DNA of 64,000 nt from NCBI GenBank assembly GCA_022824495.1, contig JAJDZU010000020.1, positions 1 to 64,000 of the forward strand, read 5' to 3'. The position numbers and the translations under genes were made by a program. Positions 51,668 through 60,902 of this stretch are shown here, piece after piece. The notes beneath the pieces are model-generated. The model was given only the letters and a program-made list of their open reading frames with translations, was not told where the DNA came from and ran no database searches. Source of the DNA: Chloroflexota bacterium. GTDB lineage: Bacteria > Chloroflexota > UBA11872. Each line of letters begins with the position of its first letter. Within the stretch, counting starts at the first letter, position 1.

Positions 51668-54409
51668 TTAGGGGTTGGTGGCGGGAAGGTTGATGCGGGA
51701 GACGGGGTTGCAGGACTTTGATGCGGTGTACTGGATAAGGCGGACGAGGAGGGCGCGGGCCAGGGGGTCGTTGCGTCCGGCGTGGCTGAGGCCGAGGGTG
51801 GTGACAACAACTTTGCCTTTGCCGTAGTTGGCCTGGGCGGTGATGGCGGCTTCGTTGCCGAGCCAGCCGCGGAAGGTGCCCATGAGGATGTCGCCTGGGT
51901 CAAGACCGTCGACGGCCGGGATGACTCGGGGGGCGGCGCTGGGGACGAAGGCGGTGCTCATGAGGGGGTCGGCGAGCAGGCCTTCGCGGAGTTGGGGCGC
52001 GATCCAGTCGAAGCCGGTGGACCAGTGCGAGGCGAAGCGGCCGGTGCGGGGGACCGACGGCAGGAACGGGGTGTCGGCGAGGTCGGCAACGACGAGGGCG
52101 GGGAGGCCGCCGGCGACCATCTCGAGGGCATCGGCGCCGCCGCCGCCGGCGACGACGACGGCCTGGGTGCGGACGGGCTGGGTGAGCGTGGTGCAGCCGG
52201 CTTCGGCGAGGCCGTTGGCGAGGGTGGCGACACGGTTGGTGTGGTCGACGCCGGTGAGGTAGATGCGGAGCTTGCCGTTGATGGTGGCGGCATCGGTGGG
52301 GACCACGAGGACTCGTTCCTGCTGGTCGAGTGAGAGGCCGGGGCCGCGGATTGAGAGGTCGATCTCGAGGACTCGGGTGGATTCGATCAGGGGGGCGGTG
52401 AATTCGAAGTCGTCGATGACGACGGGTTCGACGCCGGCGGGGATGGGGATGGTCTCGCGGCGGCGGGATTCGCCGGAGACGCGCCAGACGATTTCGGCGT
52501 TGCCAGCGGCGCGGGGGCCGGAGATGAGGGCGCGGACGGTGACCGGGCTGCCGGCCCAGGCGGAGCCGGGGAGATCCTCGATCAGCGCGACAGTATCGTC
52601 GGCGACAGGGCGCATGGCCTGGACGACGGGTTTGGGACGTGCCTGAAAGTCGGCGAGACCGTTTACTTCCCAGCCCTGGTCCATGAGTTCGGTGAGGACG
52701 AAGCCGGAGAGGCCGGGGGTGGCGCGCAGGCGGGCGATCTGGCGCCGGAAGCCTTCGGACTGGACCTGGCGGGTGGCGGCGGTGAGGTCGTCGAGGGAGT
52801 GGAAGGCCTGGCGGGCGACGGATTGCTGGAAGCGCTCAGCGAAGCCGGCCTGATCGAATGCGAGGTCGGGGGTCCACGAGCGGTCGGCGAGGAGCCAGGG
52901 GTGGGGGGGCTTCCAGTCCTCCGGAAGGCCCCAGAGGCCGAATTCGGAGAGGGCGACGGGGCGGTTGGCTGGGGCGTCAGCGTCGGCGCGTTCCCAGAGG
53001 TCGGGCGGGCGCGAGGCGAGCCAGTCGACGCAGGCGCCAAAGTCGCGCGCGCCCTGGGGGTGGGCGGCGTAGGTGTGCATGTCGGCCAGATCGGTATCGA
53101 GATGGAGGGCACCGAGCATGGCGGAGTTGTCGATGACGAGGCGGGAAGGGTCGGCTTCGCGGGCGACGGCGACCCAGTTGCGCAGGCGTTGGCGGTGGTC
53201 GGCGCTGGCGGCGAGGTCGAGGCCCCAGCCTTCGTTGATGACGGAGCGGGCGATGAGGGAGGGGTGGTGGGCGTCGCGGACGGCTGAATCGCGGAGCATG
53301 GCGGCTACGTCGTCGTCGAGCCAGTCGGGGAAGGGTTCGTCCAGTCGGTGGGGGTGGCCCCAGCTTGGGAGGTCGTACCAGACGAGGAGGCCCATGCGGT
53401 CGGCGAGGGCGAGGTAGCGGGGATCGGGCAGCTTGACGTGGCAGCGCACGAGGTTGAGGCCGGCGTCCCGGGCGACCTGGAAACGGCGAGCGAGCGCCTG
53501 GTCGCCGGGGTAGGCGTAGCCAGTGATGGGGCTGTAGTCCTGGTCGAGGGCACCGCGGAGATAGAGGGGCCGGCCGTTGAGGCGGAGGTCGTGTTCGTCG
53601 GCCTCGATGCGGCGGAAGCCGGTGGTGAAGCGGCGGGTGCGCGTGAGGCCGTCGGAGTCGAAGGTGACGTCGACGTCGTAGAGAGAGGGCGCGGAGGGAT
53701 CCCAGAGCTGGATCCCGGGCCAGTGGTGACTGATCTCCAGGCCGGTGTCGAGCACGCCAGTGGCTTCGCTGGTCCAGAGGGACGTGGAGCTGTTGGCTTC
53801 GCGGACGCTTACGTGGACTCGACCGTGGGTATTGGGGCGGCCGAGGACGGTCAGGCGGACTGTCCGAAGGTCGTCGGCGAGGTCGGTTCGGAGACCGGTG
53901 ACGTGGTTGCGCGGGCGCTGTTCGAGCCAGACGGGTTGCCAGAGGCCGGAGCATTCGCCGTACCAGTGCTGCTTGCCGCGAGGGATCCAGGCGGCGCGGG
54001 TGGGGGGGCTGCCAGGGGGCGTGAGGACGCCGGGTGGTTGAACGGGCGTATCCCAGACGCGGACGGTGAGGGTGACGGTTTGGCCGTGGGTGTCGGGGGG
54101 AAGGACGGCTTCGAATGGAAGGTAGCCGCTGCGACAGGTGGCAATGTGCCGGTCGTTGACCCAAACATCGGCGAGCCAGTCAGCGGCGCCGAAGACGACG
54201 ACGGCCTGGTGGCCGGATGCAGGGGTGGGGACATCAAGCTGGCGGCGGTACCAGTAGAAGGCGGGGCCGGTGAATGGGTGATCGAGGACGAGTTGGGGGT
54301 AGGCCGGGGGGTCGATCTGGTGGTCGAAGCTGACGTCGCGCAGGTCGGGCGAGTCGGCAACGCCGAGTTCCCAGGGGCCTTCGACGAGGGTTCGATCAGG
54401 GTGAGTCAT
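51668..54409 (-). CDS. Glycoside hydrolase family 2 protein
   Basis: A 913-residue beta-glycosidase-like enzyme. It has an N-terminal jelly-roll sugar-binding domain (YWYRRQLDVP...ADVWVNDRHI), an Ig-like domain, a TIM barrel with SVINEGWG (acid/base Glu) and VALSEFGLWG (nucleophile Glu), and a long C-terminal region with a GATase-like look. ATG 54409 is preferred over one 33 bases upstream. No signal peptide is seen, so it may be cytoplasmic. The sugar (galactoside, glucuronide or mannoside) cannot be told. Confidence 0.85.
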   Translation of the reverse strand: MTHPDRTLVEGPWELGVADSPDLRDVSFDHQIDPPAYPQLVLDHPFTGPAFYWYRRQLDVPTPASGHQAVVVFGAADWLADVWVNDRHIATCRSGYLPFEAVLPPDTHGQTVTLTVRVWDTPVQPPGVLTPPGSPPTRAAWIPRGKQHWYGECSGLWQPVWLEQRPRNHVTGLRTDLADDLRTVRLTVLGRPNTHGRVHVSVREANSSTSLWTSEATGVLDTGLEISHHWPGIQLWDPSAPSLYDVDVTFDSDGLTRTRRFTTGFRRIEADEHDLRLNGRPLYLRGALDQDYSPITGYAYPGDQALARRFQVARDAGLNLVRCHVKLPDPRYLALADRMGLLVWYDLPSWGHPHRLDEPFPDWLDDDVAAMLRDSAVRDAHHPSLIARSVINEGWGLDLAASADHRQRLRNWVAVAREADPSRLVIDNSAMLGALHLDTDLADMHTYAAHPQGARDFGACVDWLASRPPDLWERADADAPANRPVALSEFGLWGLPEDWKPPHPWLLADRSWTPDLAFDQAGFAERFQQSVARQAFHSLDDLTAATRQVQSEGFRRQIARLRATPGLSGFVLTELMDQGWEVNGLADFQARPKPVVQAMRPVADDTVALIEDLPGSAWAGSPVTVRALISGPRAAGNAEIVWRVSGESRRRETIPIPAGVEPVVIDDFEFTAPLIESTRVLEIDLSIRGPGLSLDQQERVLVVPTDAATINGKLRIYLTGVDHTNRVATLANGLAEAGCTTLTQPVRTQAVVVAGGGGADALEMVAGGLPALVVADLADTPFLPSVPRTGRFASHWSTGFDWIAPQLREGLLADPLMSTAFVPSAAPRVIPAVDGLDPGDILMGTFRGWLGNEAAITAQANYGKGKVVVTTLGLSHAGRNDPLARALLVRLIQYTASKSCNPVSRINLPATNP

Positions 54410-54430
54410 CGTCTGATACCTTGACCTGCG

Positions 54431-54931
54431 GTGGCCGAGCAATACTCACAGACCGGGGCTGGGTCCGGGTCCCAGCCGCCAGGCGAGTCCTTCGAGCGCC
54501 CCGCCGCCGGCACGTACGCGGGCCTGGCTGTCGCCGCGCTCCTGGTAGCCAGCGCAGTCTTCATTTTGCTGGCGGACCGCAGCCTGCGGCGTCCGCCCGA
54601 GATTCCCGAGGTGCTGCGCCCCACGGCGACGGCGGCCGCTGCGGTACCAACGCCACAAGCGCCCGCAGTGATTCCGGTGACACCGGAGCCGATCGTGATC
54701 GACCTGGAGGTGCCGCAGGGGCCGTTCGAGCAGTTGCCGACGCCGACGGTGGTTCCGGTACATACGGAGGCCCCGGCGCGGTATTTCCTGGTCACGGTGC
54801 AAAGCGGGGACACGCTGGCGGCGGTTGCCAGCCGGTACGGGTACAGCTTTGAAGCGATAGCCGAGTTGAACGGCATCGACGAGCCGTACGTCATCCACAT
54901 CGGCGACGAGTTGCTGTTTCCAAATCGGTAG
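54431..54931 (+). CDS. Membrane-anchored LysM-domain protein
   Basis: A 166-residue protein with a short cytoplasmic tail, one transmembrane helix (about 28-48), a Pro/Thr/Val-rich spacer and one C-terminal LysM domain (FLVTVQSGDTLAAVASRYGYSFEAIAELNGIDEPYVIHIGDELLF). LysM binds peptidoglycan-like glycans. It starts with GTG, 21 bases from the divergent GH2 gene. Confidence 0.85.
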   Translation: MAEQYSQTGAGSGSQPPGESFERPAAGTYAGLAVAALLVASAVFILLADRSLRRPPEIPEVLRPTATAAAAVPTPQAPAVIPVTPEPIVIDLEVPQGPFEQLPTPTVVPVHTEAPARYFLVTVQSGDTLAAVASRYGYSFEAIAELNGIDEPYVIHIGDELLFPNR

Positions 54932-54954
54932 CTGCGCTCGCCTGTAAACCGAGG

Positions 54955-55848
54955 TCAGGCCTCGGTGTTTCGCTTGCTGAGATCGTCGTCATCCCGATCG
55001 TCGTCAGTCGAGGGTTCGTTGGCCGCGGATTCATCTTCCGAATCCGGTTCAGGCGATGAATCTTCCGACTCCTGCTCCGTTGATGCCTCGGGCTCGGGCG
55101 GTTCGGGCGCGGACTCGGAATCGGCGGGCTCGTCGGGCTGGACTGCGGGATCGGCTGCCGTCGGCGGCTCGGCTTCGTCTTCCTGATCGACGGCGGGCTC
55201 AACGGCCACGGCTTGCTGGGTGGGGTCGAGGCCGGGATCAAGGGCGACGAAGCGGACGGGCCAGGCGGTGACGTCGGCAGCGGGCGCGGGGAGGGCCATG
55301 AAGGCCATGCGCTCGGCGCTGAGTGTCTCGGTGTTGACGAGGCCGCGGACGATAGGGACGTCGTTCTCCAGGAGGGTGCTGAGGATCACGCGTTCGTCGT
55401 CGGGTTCGGATTCGCGGCCGATGGAGATGCCGTCAGCCAGGGCGACGAGCTTGGCGCCGCGAACGAAGAGCCACTGGGCGGCCTGGGCGGTGAAGCAGGG
55501 TGCGACCCCGTTGCCGCGGGCGGCGATGACGACGATGTCGCGAGTGCGGAGCTCACGGCCAAAGATCTCTTCCAGGCGGTTGGAGTCGATGTCGGGGGCA
55601 TCCGCCGTGAATTCCAGGTGTGCGACCAGGCCCTCGCCGAAGAACGTCTCCGCAGAGAGGCCGGCGAGGTCGGAGCCCCAGCGGATGTAGCGGCGGGGGG
55701 CGAGGACGTGGGTGCCCACATCGGCGTCCATTTCGACGCGGTGCGTGAGCGTCTGGGGCTGGCCGGTGCGTTCGAACTCATGCGCGGTGAATGAGTCGGC
55801 GGCGCCATGGCGGAGAACCTTGGTGCAATCAACGACGCGGCGTGACAT
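54955..55848 (-). CDS. Cyclase/formamidase-fold protein with long acidic tail
   Basis: A 297-residue protein. Residues 1-200 resemble the kynurenine-formamidase-like cyclase family: MSRRVVDCTKVL, VEMDADVGTHVLAPRRYIRWGSDLAGL. The family metal site (HxGTHxDxPxH) is mostly lost here (DVGTHVLAPRRY), so it is probably not a normal metal-dependent hydrolase. Residues about 215-297 are a highly acidic Glu/Asp/Ser/Pro tail. The partner or function is unknown. Confidence 0.65.
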   Translation of the reverse strand: MSRRVVDCTKVLRHGAADSFTAHEFERTGQPQTLTHRVEMDADVGTHVLAPRRYIRWGSDLAGLSAETFFGEGLVAHLEFTADAPDIDSNRLEEIFGRELRTRDIVVIAARGNGVAPCFTAQAAQWLFVRGAKLVALADGISIGRESEPDDERVILSTLLENDVPIVRGLVNTETLSAERMAFMALPAPAADVTAWPVRFVALDPGLDPTQQAVAVEPAVDQEDEAEPPTAADPAVQPDEPADSESAPEPPEPEASTEQESEDSSPEPDSEDESAANEPSTDDDRDDDDLSKRNTEA

Positions 55849-55919
55849 CAGCTCCGGGATGGGTGGCGGTTTGGGCGATGGTGGGGCGCGAGAGCGTGCC
55901 CCGTCAATAGCTGCCTATC

Positions 55920-57503
55920 TTATTCGATGGAGAGGGCGCGGCCCCAGCCCGGTTCGGCGACCCGGACTGCGGTCTCTCCGAAGGTCCGACGGTAGAAGCC
56001 TAGACCTTCGGATTGCAGGTGAATCGGGATGAGGGTGCGCGGGTTGACGATCTGGATGAAGCGTTGAAGGTCGGGGCCGCTGGCGTGCCCGGAGGCGTGG
56101 AAGCCGGCGGCTTCAGCCTCGGACTCGGAAGCGCCGCCGAGGAAGTCCAACTCCAGGAGACTCGTCCAATTGCGGAGGCGTCGCATGTCCAATTGCGACT
56201 CTTCGTCGTAGGGCTCGCTGGAGGAGTAGATCCAGGCGCCGGACGACGTCTCGCCGAGGTCGAGGAGGCGGGTCACGTCGAAGAAGCTGAGGCAGAGAAC
56301 GTAGGCGCCGGGGTCTGTAGCGATGGTCGACGGGGATACGAGGGCGTTCGCGAATTCAGCGGTTACCTCGTCCTGCCAGGCGGTGGAGGTGGCCCGCCGG
56401 TCATCGAAGACCAGGAGACCGTCCGGCGCCGACGGCAGGGGTGTAGCGGGCTCGACGGTGTGCATGGCGCGGAGAAGCAGCGCGTCCTTCATCAAAACGA
56501 CGAGCTGGCGGTTGGATTGGCGGGCGGCGTCACGAAAGGTCGTGAGGCGCTCGATGTTGCGGGGGCCGAAGTCGGCTACAACCAGGCCTTCGGTCTTGCG
56601 GACGCGCTCGATGGCCCGGGCGCACACGTCCGATTCCGATGCACCGCGAGGCCTGGCGGCTTGGGTGCCCTCGCAGATGAGGGCGACGAGATCCAGCTTG
56701 GCGAGTTCGTGGGCAAAGGCCCAGGTTTGATCGGCATGGTGGCCATGCATGCGGATGTCGCCCGTGTAGCCCACCCAACCGGCGGAGGTTTCGACGGCGA
56801 AGCCGTGAGCGCCGGGAATGGAGTGGTCCACGGGGAAGGCTCGGACCTGGTGTCCATCGATCTCCGATACGCCGGTCGCCATTGGAGTGGTAGCCGGTTC
56901 CGGGCCGGACTTGGCGTAGCGGTGGGTCCAGTACTCGGTTGCGACGGAGGACCAGTCGGCGCGGGCAACGAGTGACCAGGGACGCTGTTGGAAGGGGACT
57001 TTGGGGTCGGTGACGAGAAGTCCGTCACGCGGTGTGCGGGGACGCAGGAAGACAGTCTGGCTGTCATCGGTGCTCTGACCGCCGTCCTGCATGGCCTTGG
57101 CAATGACGGCGGTGAGGCTGCCGGTGACGACGGGGATGTCGGGCCGGAGGAGCGAGATGTAGCCAACGTGGTCGGCGTGAGCGTGGCTGAGCAGAACTGC
57201 GCGTGGGTTGACGTCGTCCCGGTAGCCGGGGTGACCGCGAAGTCGATCCCAGATCCGAGCGTGCTCGGGGAGGGCGTTGAGGTCGTCGCGATAGAGACCT
57301 TCAAGGGGCGGAAGCAGGCCGGTCAGGAGGTAGTCGGAAAGCCCGTGGACGGTACGCGGTCGGAGGAACTCCTCGAAGTAGGTCCCGAGGGCGCCGAAGG
57401 ACATGCCGAAATCGAAGAGGACCTGCCAGTCGCCGTCTTCGAGCAGTAGCTTGTTGCCGCCGATTTCGCCGGCGCCGCCGTAGGCGGTGAAGCGGACGGG
57501 CAT
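55920..57503 (-). CDS. Metallo-beta-lactamase-fold nuclease, RNase J-like (beta-CASP)
   Basis: A 527-residue protein. YGGAGEIGGNKLLLE starts the fold; HAHADH (107-112) is the zinc motif, GYTGDIRMHG supplies the next Asp, and a beta-CASP insert follows. The C-terminal ASGHASGPDLQRFIQIVNPRTLIPIH is typical of RNase J/CPSF-type RNases. It lacks the long C-terminal RNase J domain. It probably processes RNA; the exact role is unknown. Confidence 0.82.
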   Translation of the reverse strand: MPVRFTAYGGAGEIGGNKLLLEDGDWQVLFDFGMSFGALGTYFEEFLRPRTVHGLSDYLLTGLLPPLEGLYRDDLNALPEHARIWDRLRGHPGYRDDVNPRAVLLSHAHADHVGYISLLRPDIPVVTGSLTAVIAKAMQDGGQSTDDSQTVFLRPRTPRDGLLVTDPKVPFQQRPWSLVARADWSSVATEYWTHRYAKSGPEPATTPMATGVSEIDGHQVRAFPVDHSIPGAHGFAVETSAGWVGYTGDIRMHGHHADQTWAFAHELAKLDLVALICEGTQAARPRGASESDVCARAIERVRKTEGLVVADFGPRNIERLTTFRDAARQSNRQLVVLMKDALLLRAMHTVEPATPLPSAPDGLLVFDDRRATSTAWQDEVTAEFANALVSPSTIATDPGAYVLCLSFFDVTRLLDLGETSSGAWIYSSSEPYDEESQLDMRRLRNWTSLLELDFLGGASESEAEAAGFHASGHASGPDLQRFIQIVNPRTLIPIHLQSEGLGFYRRTFGETAVRVAEPGWGRALSIE

Positions 57504-57524
57504 CAGCGAGACACGAGCGCTTGC

Positions 57525-58523
57525 CTACGTCTTCAGGCGTTCGAGTACGCCGGGGTTCTGGATGGAGCGCGGTCGGCCGCCCTGGATGACAGCAGCGGCG
57601 CAGCGCAGGGCGCTTTCCGGCCCCCAGCGCGATGCCTCCTGGGAGTAGCCGGCGGAGTGCGGGGTGAGCAGGGCGTCTGGGATGTCGAGCAGCGGGTTGT
57701 CGTCGGCGATCGGCTCGAATTCAGTGACATCCAGCCCGGCGCCGGCTACCTGGCCGGTTTGCAGGGCTTCGACAAGTGCGGGTTCGTCGATGATGGGGCC
57801 GCGGGCGGTATTGATGACGAAGGCGGTGGGCTTCATGCGTGCAAAGGCCTCCGCGTTCAGGCAGTGGCGGGTGGCGGGATTGAGCGGGAGGTGCACGCAG
57901 AGGTAGTCGGCGGCCTCCAGGACCTCGTTGAATCCAGTCAGCTGGACGCCGAACTCTTCGGCGGCGGAAGGCTCGACGTACGGGTCGTAGGCGATGAGGC
58001 GCAGGCCGAAGGCCTGGCAACGAGTCGCCACGGCGCGTGCGATGTTGCCGAACCCAAGCAGGCCAGCCACCTGACCGCGCAGACGCGGCCAATGTTCGGA
58101 GACATTGACGACGGCTTCGCGGGCCGGAGCGCCGGCGCGGCTGGGATGGACGGTGCGCGGCAGGCGCCGGTAGCACGACAACAGCAGCATGAGGGTGTGG
58201 TCGGCGACTTCCTCGATGCAAAGGTCGGGCGTGTTGCCCACCATGACGCCGTGCTCGGTGGCGGCCTCCAGGTCAATCGGATCGACGCCTGTGGTGCAGG
58301 TGATGATGGCGCGCAGGTGCGGGGCAATGGCGAAGTCGTCGGCTCCAAACGAGTCTAGGCCCACGGCGCCGGCCGTGGCGCGTGCCAGTGCGGCTCGTCG
58401 TTTCTCGGTGTCCTCGATGTCGACGAATTCGACCGTTCCACCGGCTTGCTCGACGACTCCAACGTACGGGAGGAAGCGGTGCTGGTGCTGGAGGGGGACG
58501 AAGACGGTGGGTGGATCAGCCAT
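57525..58523 (-). CDS. D-isomer-specific 2-hydroxyacid dehydrogenase family protein
   Basis: A 332-residue NAD-dependent enzyme. The Rossmann motif is LLGFGNIARAVATRCQAFG. Catalytic residues fit NTARGPIID (Arg), the Glu of DVTEFEP and the His of TPHSAGYS. The C-terminal-binding-protein/phosphoglycerate-dehydrogenase branch is likely. It lies 22 bases after the RNase J-like gene start region on the same strand; the substrate is unknown. Confidence 0.88.
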   Translation of the reverse strand: MADPPTVFVPLQHQHRFLPYVGVVEQAGGTVEFVDIEDTEKRRAALARATAGAVGLDSFGADDFAIAPHLRAIITCTTGVDPIDLEAATEHGVMVGNTPDLCIEEVADHTLMLLLSCYRRLPRTVHPSRAGAPAREAVVNVSEHWPRLRGQVAGLLGFGNIARAVATRCQAFGLRLIAYDPYVEPSAAEEFGVQLTGFNEVLEAADYLCVHLPLNPATRHCLNAEAFARMKPTAFVINTARGPIIDEPALVEALQTGQVAGAGLDVTEFEPIADDNPLLDIPDALLTPHSAGYSQEASRWGPESALRCAAAVIQGGRPRSIQNPGVLERLKT

Positions 58524-58568
58524 TGGGAGGTCCTTCCGAGCGGGTGATTGGTGGAATGCCGGCGGCGG

Positions 58569-59822
58569 TCATAGGGCTTCGACGGTTTGGGAGCCGGTCA
58601 GGAGGTGAATCCAGGTTCGACCTGGACGGAGCTCGATTGGGGAGCCATCGGGATCGAGGAACTCGGTCACGTCGGTCTCCGAAGGTCGGCGCCAGGTTCC
58701 GTCCAGGCGCGCGCCGTCGCGAAACACGGACACGGGGCCCTCGCCGGTGGTGCCGATCCAGACAGACTTGTTGCCCAGATGGTCCTCGTCGTACTGGGTG
58801 ACGCGGGCCGGGACCCATTGGGCGATGACATTCTCGAAGGCGAGCGCATCGCCCGTGTGGGCGTCAACGTCGAGCGCGCCGCCGAGCGACCGACGCCAGC
58901 GGCGGTTTTCAGTATCGAACTCGTACTCGGCCTGAAAGGCGCTCCGAGGTCCCGCGGGAATGGTGAGGTCGGTCAGGGGGCCCAGGTCGGGCTCGTCCTC
59001 GTAGAAGCGGAATCCCTGAATCTCACGCCGGTCGGGATGGCGTTTGGCGCCGACTTCGCGCAACGCGGGCAGGCTGGCGTACATGTTGAAGGGGGCGGGA
59101 CGGGTGGAGATGCGGTAGTAGGGGCGGGTCTCGTCGTAGAAGAACTGGTCGATATCCGCCGCCGGGGAGTTCCGCAGATCCCGCATGACCGGTGGACTGG
59201 CTCCGACGTGGGCGAACAGGGCGTCGAACTGCTGGACGAGGTCGCGGTCGACGAAACGGGAACTGCGGATGGGGCCGACGCGTTCGAGGTCGCTGTCCAG
59301 GAAAAAGGCGGTGTAGCGAGTGACTATGCCTTCCGTGACGTGCTCGTAGACGACGGCGGCGGTGCTGAGGCCGCTCTGGGGCCGGGCGCCGCCGGAATTG
59401 TCGATCTTGACCGCGACGACGCGCTGGGCTCTTGCGTCGGGGCTGATTTCAAGGCCCGTCAGCGGTGAGAGCAAGGGCGGTTGGGTTGGGGTGGGCGGCG
59501 GAGTGGTGGGCTCCGGCGCTGGCGAAGCCGTCGGCGATTCGGGTGGCGGTGGGCGGGTTGGGCGGGGCGCTGCGACGGTTGCTACCGGCGCGGCGGGTGA
59601 CGGCCGTGACGGGACAGCCGTGGCAGTCGCAGGCGAAGCGGTAGAGGAGACGCGCTCCGTGGCTGCCTCGGGTGGAGGCGGGGGTGTCGATGCGGCCGGC
59701 GCCGCCGCCGTAGGGGTTGGCGCGGATGAGTCGGACTCTCCGCAGCCGGCAATCAGAACGGTGGTTCCGGCGGATAGGAAGAGTGCAAGGCGGCGCCGGG
59801 AAATGCGCGCCGAACTACGCAT
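58569..59822 (-). CDS. DUF3048 (YerB-like) lipoprotein
   Basis: A 417-residue protein. The lipoprotein signal ends LIAGC (Cys27). A Pro/Ala/Thr-rich linker (about 30-115) leads to the DUF3048 domain: PLTGLEISPDARAQRVVAVKIDNSGGARPQSGL, VGPIRSSRFVDRDL, and the C-terminal FLDPDGSPIELRPGRTWIHL. YerB proteins are surface lipoproteins of unknown function, common in Gram-positive and Chloroflexota genomes. Confidence 0.9.
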   Translation of the reverse strand: MRSSARISRRRLALFLSAGTTVLIAGCGESDSSAPTPTAAAPAASTPPPPPEAATERVSSTASPATATAVPSRPSPAAPVATVAAPRPTRPPPPESPTASPAPEPTTPPPTPTQPPLLSPLTGLEISPDARAQRVVAVKIDNSGGARPQSGLSTAAVVYEHVTEGIVTRYTAFFLDSDLERVGPIRSSRFVDRDLVQQFDALFAHVGASPPVMRDLRNSPAADIDQFFYDETRPYYRISTRPAPFNMYASLPALREVGAKRHPDRREIQGFRFYEDEPDLGPLTDLTIPAGPRSAFQAEYEFDTENRRWRRSLGGALDVDAHTGDALAFENVIAQWVPARVTQYDEDHLGNKSVWIGTTGEGPVSVFRDGARLDGTWRRPSETDVTEFLDPDGSPIELRPGRTWIHLLTGSQTVEAL

Positions 59823-59991
59823 GCGCGACGTGCGACTTTCGGGTTGTCAGACGCATATTGCTACAGGATGCGGCGGGGACGGCGACGGTGCAACGGGCGT
59901 CCTCCTGGCGTCCCGTCTCACGGGTGTTCAGACGTGCCGTCGGAAGCTCAGGTGGCTCAACTCTTCCGCTTGCTCAAAGTCTTCGCCGTCG

Positions 59992-60834
59992 CTAGGGCTG
60001 ACCGAATACCCGGCGGCAGGCGGCGGCGACTCTGGCGGCACCTTCGGCGATGGGTAGGGCGCGCATGTCGTCGTTGAAGATCTCGACGCCGCCGGGACCC
60101 TCATAGCCTGCGGCTTCCAGAGCGTTGGCGATGGCGGCAAGGTCCATCACGCCGTTGCCGGGCAGGCGGCGCACCGAGTCGTCAAAGGTGGTTGGGTCGC
60201 CGGGTGGGGCGTCGTTGAGGTGGACGTGGTTGATGGCGCGGCCGGCCGTGGCAATGTCCGCCAGTTCGCTGTCGCCGCAGTGGAAGTGGTAGGTGTCGAA
60301 GAGGATGCCGACGTTGACGCGGCCGATGCGGTCGACTAAGTCCAGGGTCCCGGTGATGCCGGAGAAGAGCTCGTAGGGTTTTTCGGGCCATATGTTGGGG
60401 CCGATGAACTCGAGGCTGAGAGCGACGCCTTCGCCGGCGGCGGTGTCGGCCACGTCGCCGATGCGCTGGGCGAGCAGGTCCAGCATCTCGTCGGGGGGCC
60501 GGTCGACGCGGTTGGGCACAACGACGGCCGCGACGCGAGCGCCCAGGGCCGCGCCGAGCGCGGCGTTGTCGGCTACCTCATCCAGGCTGGCGTCAAAGTC
60601 CGCGTGGGGGCCGATGACCTGCGCGCCCGCACCCCAGGCGCCGGGTTGAATGCCGCGGGACTGGAAGGCCTCCACGACGGCGTCACGGCTCGACGATTCC
60701 TCGAGCGCGCGTGCGGCGGGCATGCTGAAGTCGGCGGCCCCGAAGCCGGCGGCGGCGGCCGCGTCCAGATAGGCTCCCAGGTCGTCGACTTGCGCGACGG
60801 TGGCGGGGTGGAGCGCGGGGATCAGCGAGGACAT
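59992..60834 (-). CDS. Sugar-phosphate isomerase/epimerase-like TIM barrel
   Basis: A 280-residue xylose-isomerase-like barrel with a full set of metal ligands: LSLEFIGP (Glu), FDTYHFH (Asp, His), NHVHLND (His), GGVEIFND (Glu). Related enzymes act on tagatose, hydroxypyruvate or inosose. Unlike the barrel at 31660, the active site looks intact. It is 68 bases downstream of the spermidine-synthase-like gene on the same strand. Confidence 0.82.
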   Translation of the reverse strand: MSSLIPALHPATVAQVDDLGAYLDAAAAAGFGAADFSMPAARALEESSSRDAVVEAFQSRGIQPGAWGAGAQVIGPHADFDASLDEVADNAALGAALGARVAAVVVPNRVDRPPDEMLDLLAQRIGDVADTAAGEGVALSLEFIGPNIWPEKPYELFSGITGTLDLVDRIGRVNVGILFDTYHFHCGDSELADIATAGRAINHVHLNDAPPGDPTTFDDSVRRLPGNGVMDLAAIANALEAAGYEGPGGVEIFNDDMRALPIAEGAARVAAACRRVFGQP

Positions 60835-60902
60835 GGGCTCGATTCTCCTAAGAGTGAAGGGCGCATGCGTTCAGCCATGACTGGTCTGGCGAGCGGAGCG
60901 AC

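Noticed and set aside
52977..54164. A 395-codon Arg/Pro-rich minus-strand frame
   Set aside because: It is a frame-shifted shadow of the GH2 glycosidase gene on the same strand.
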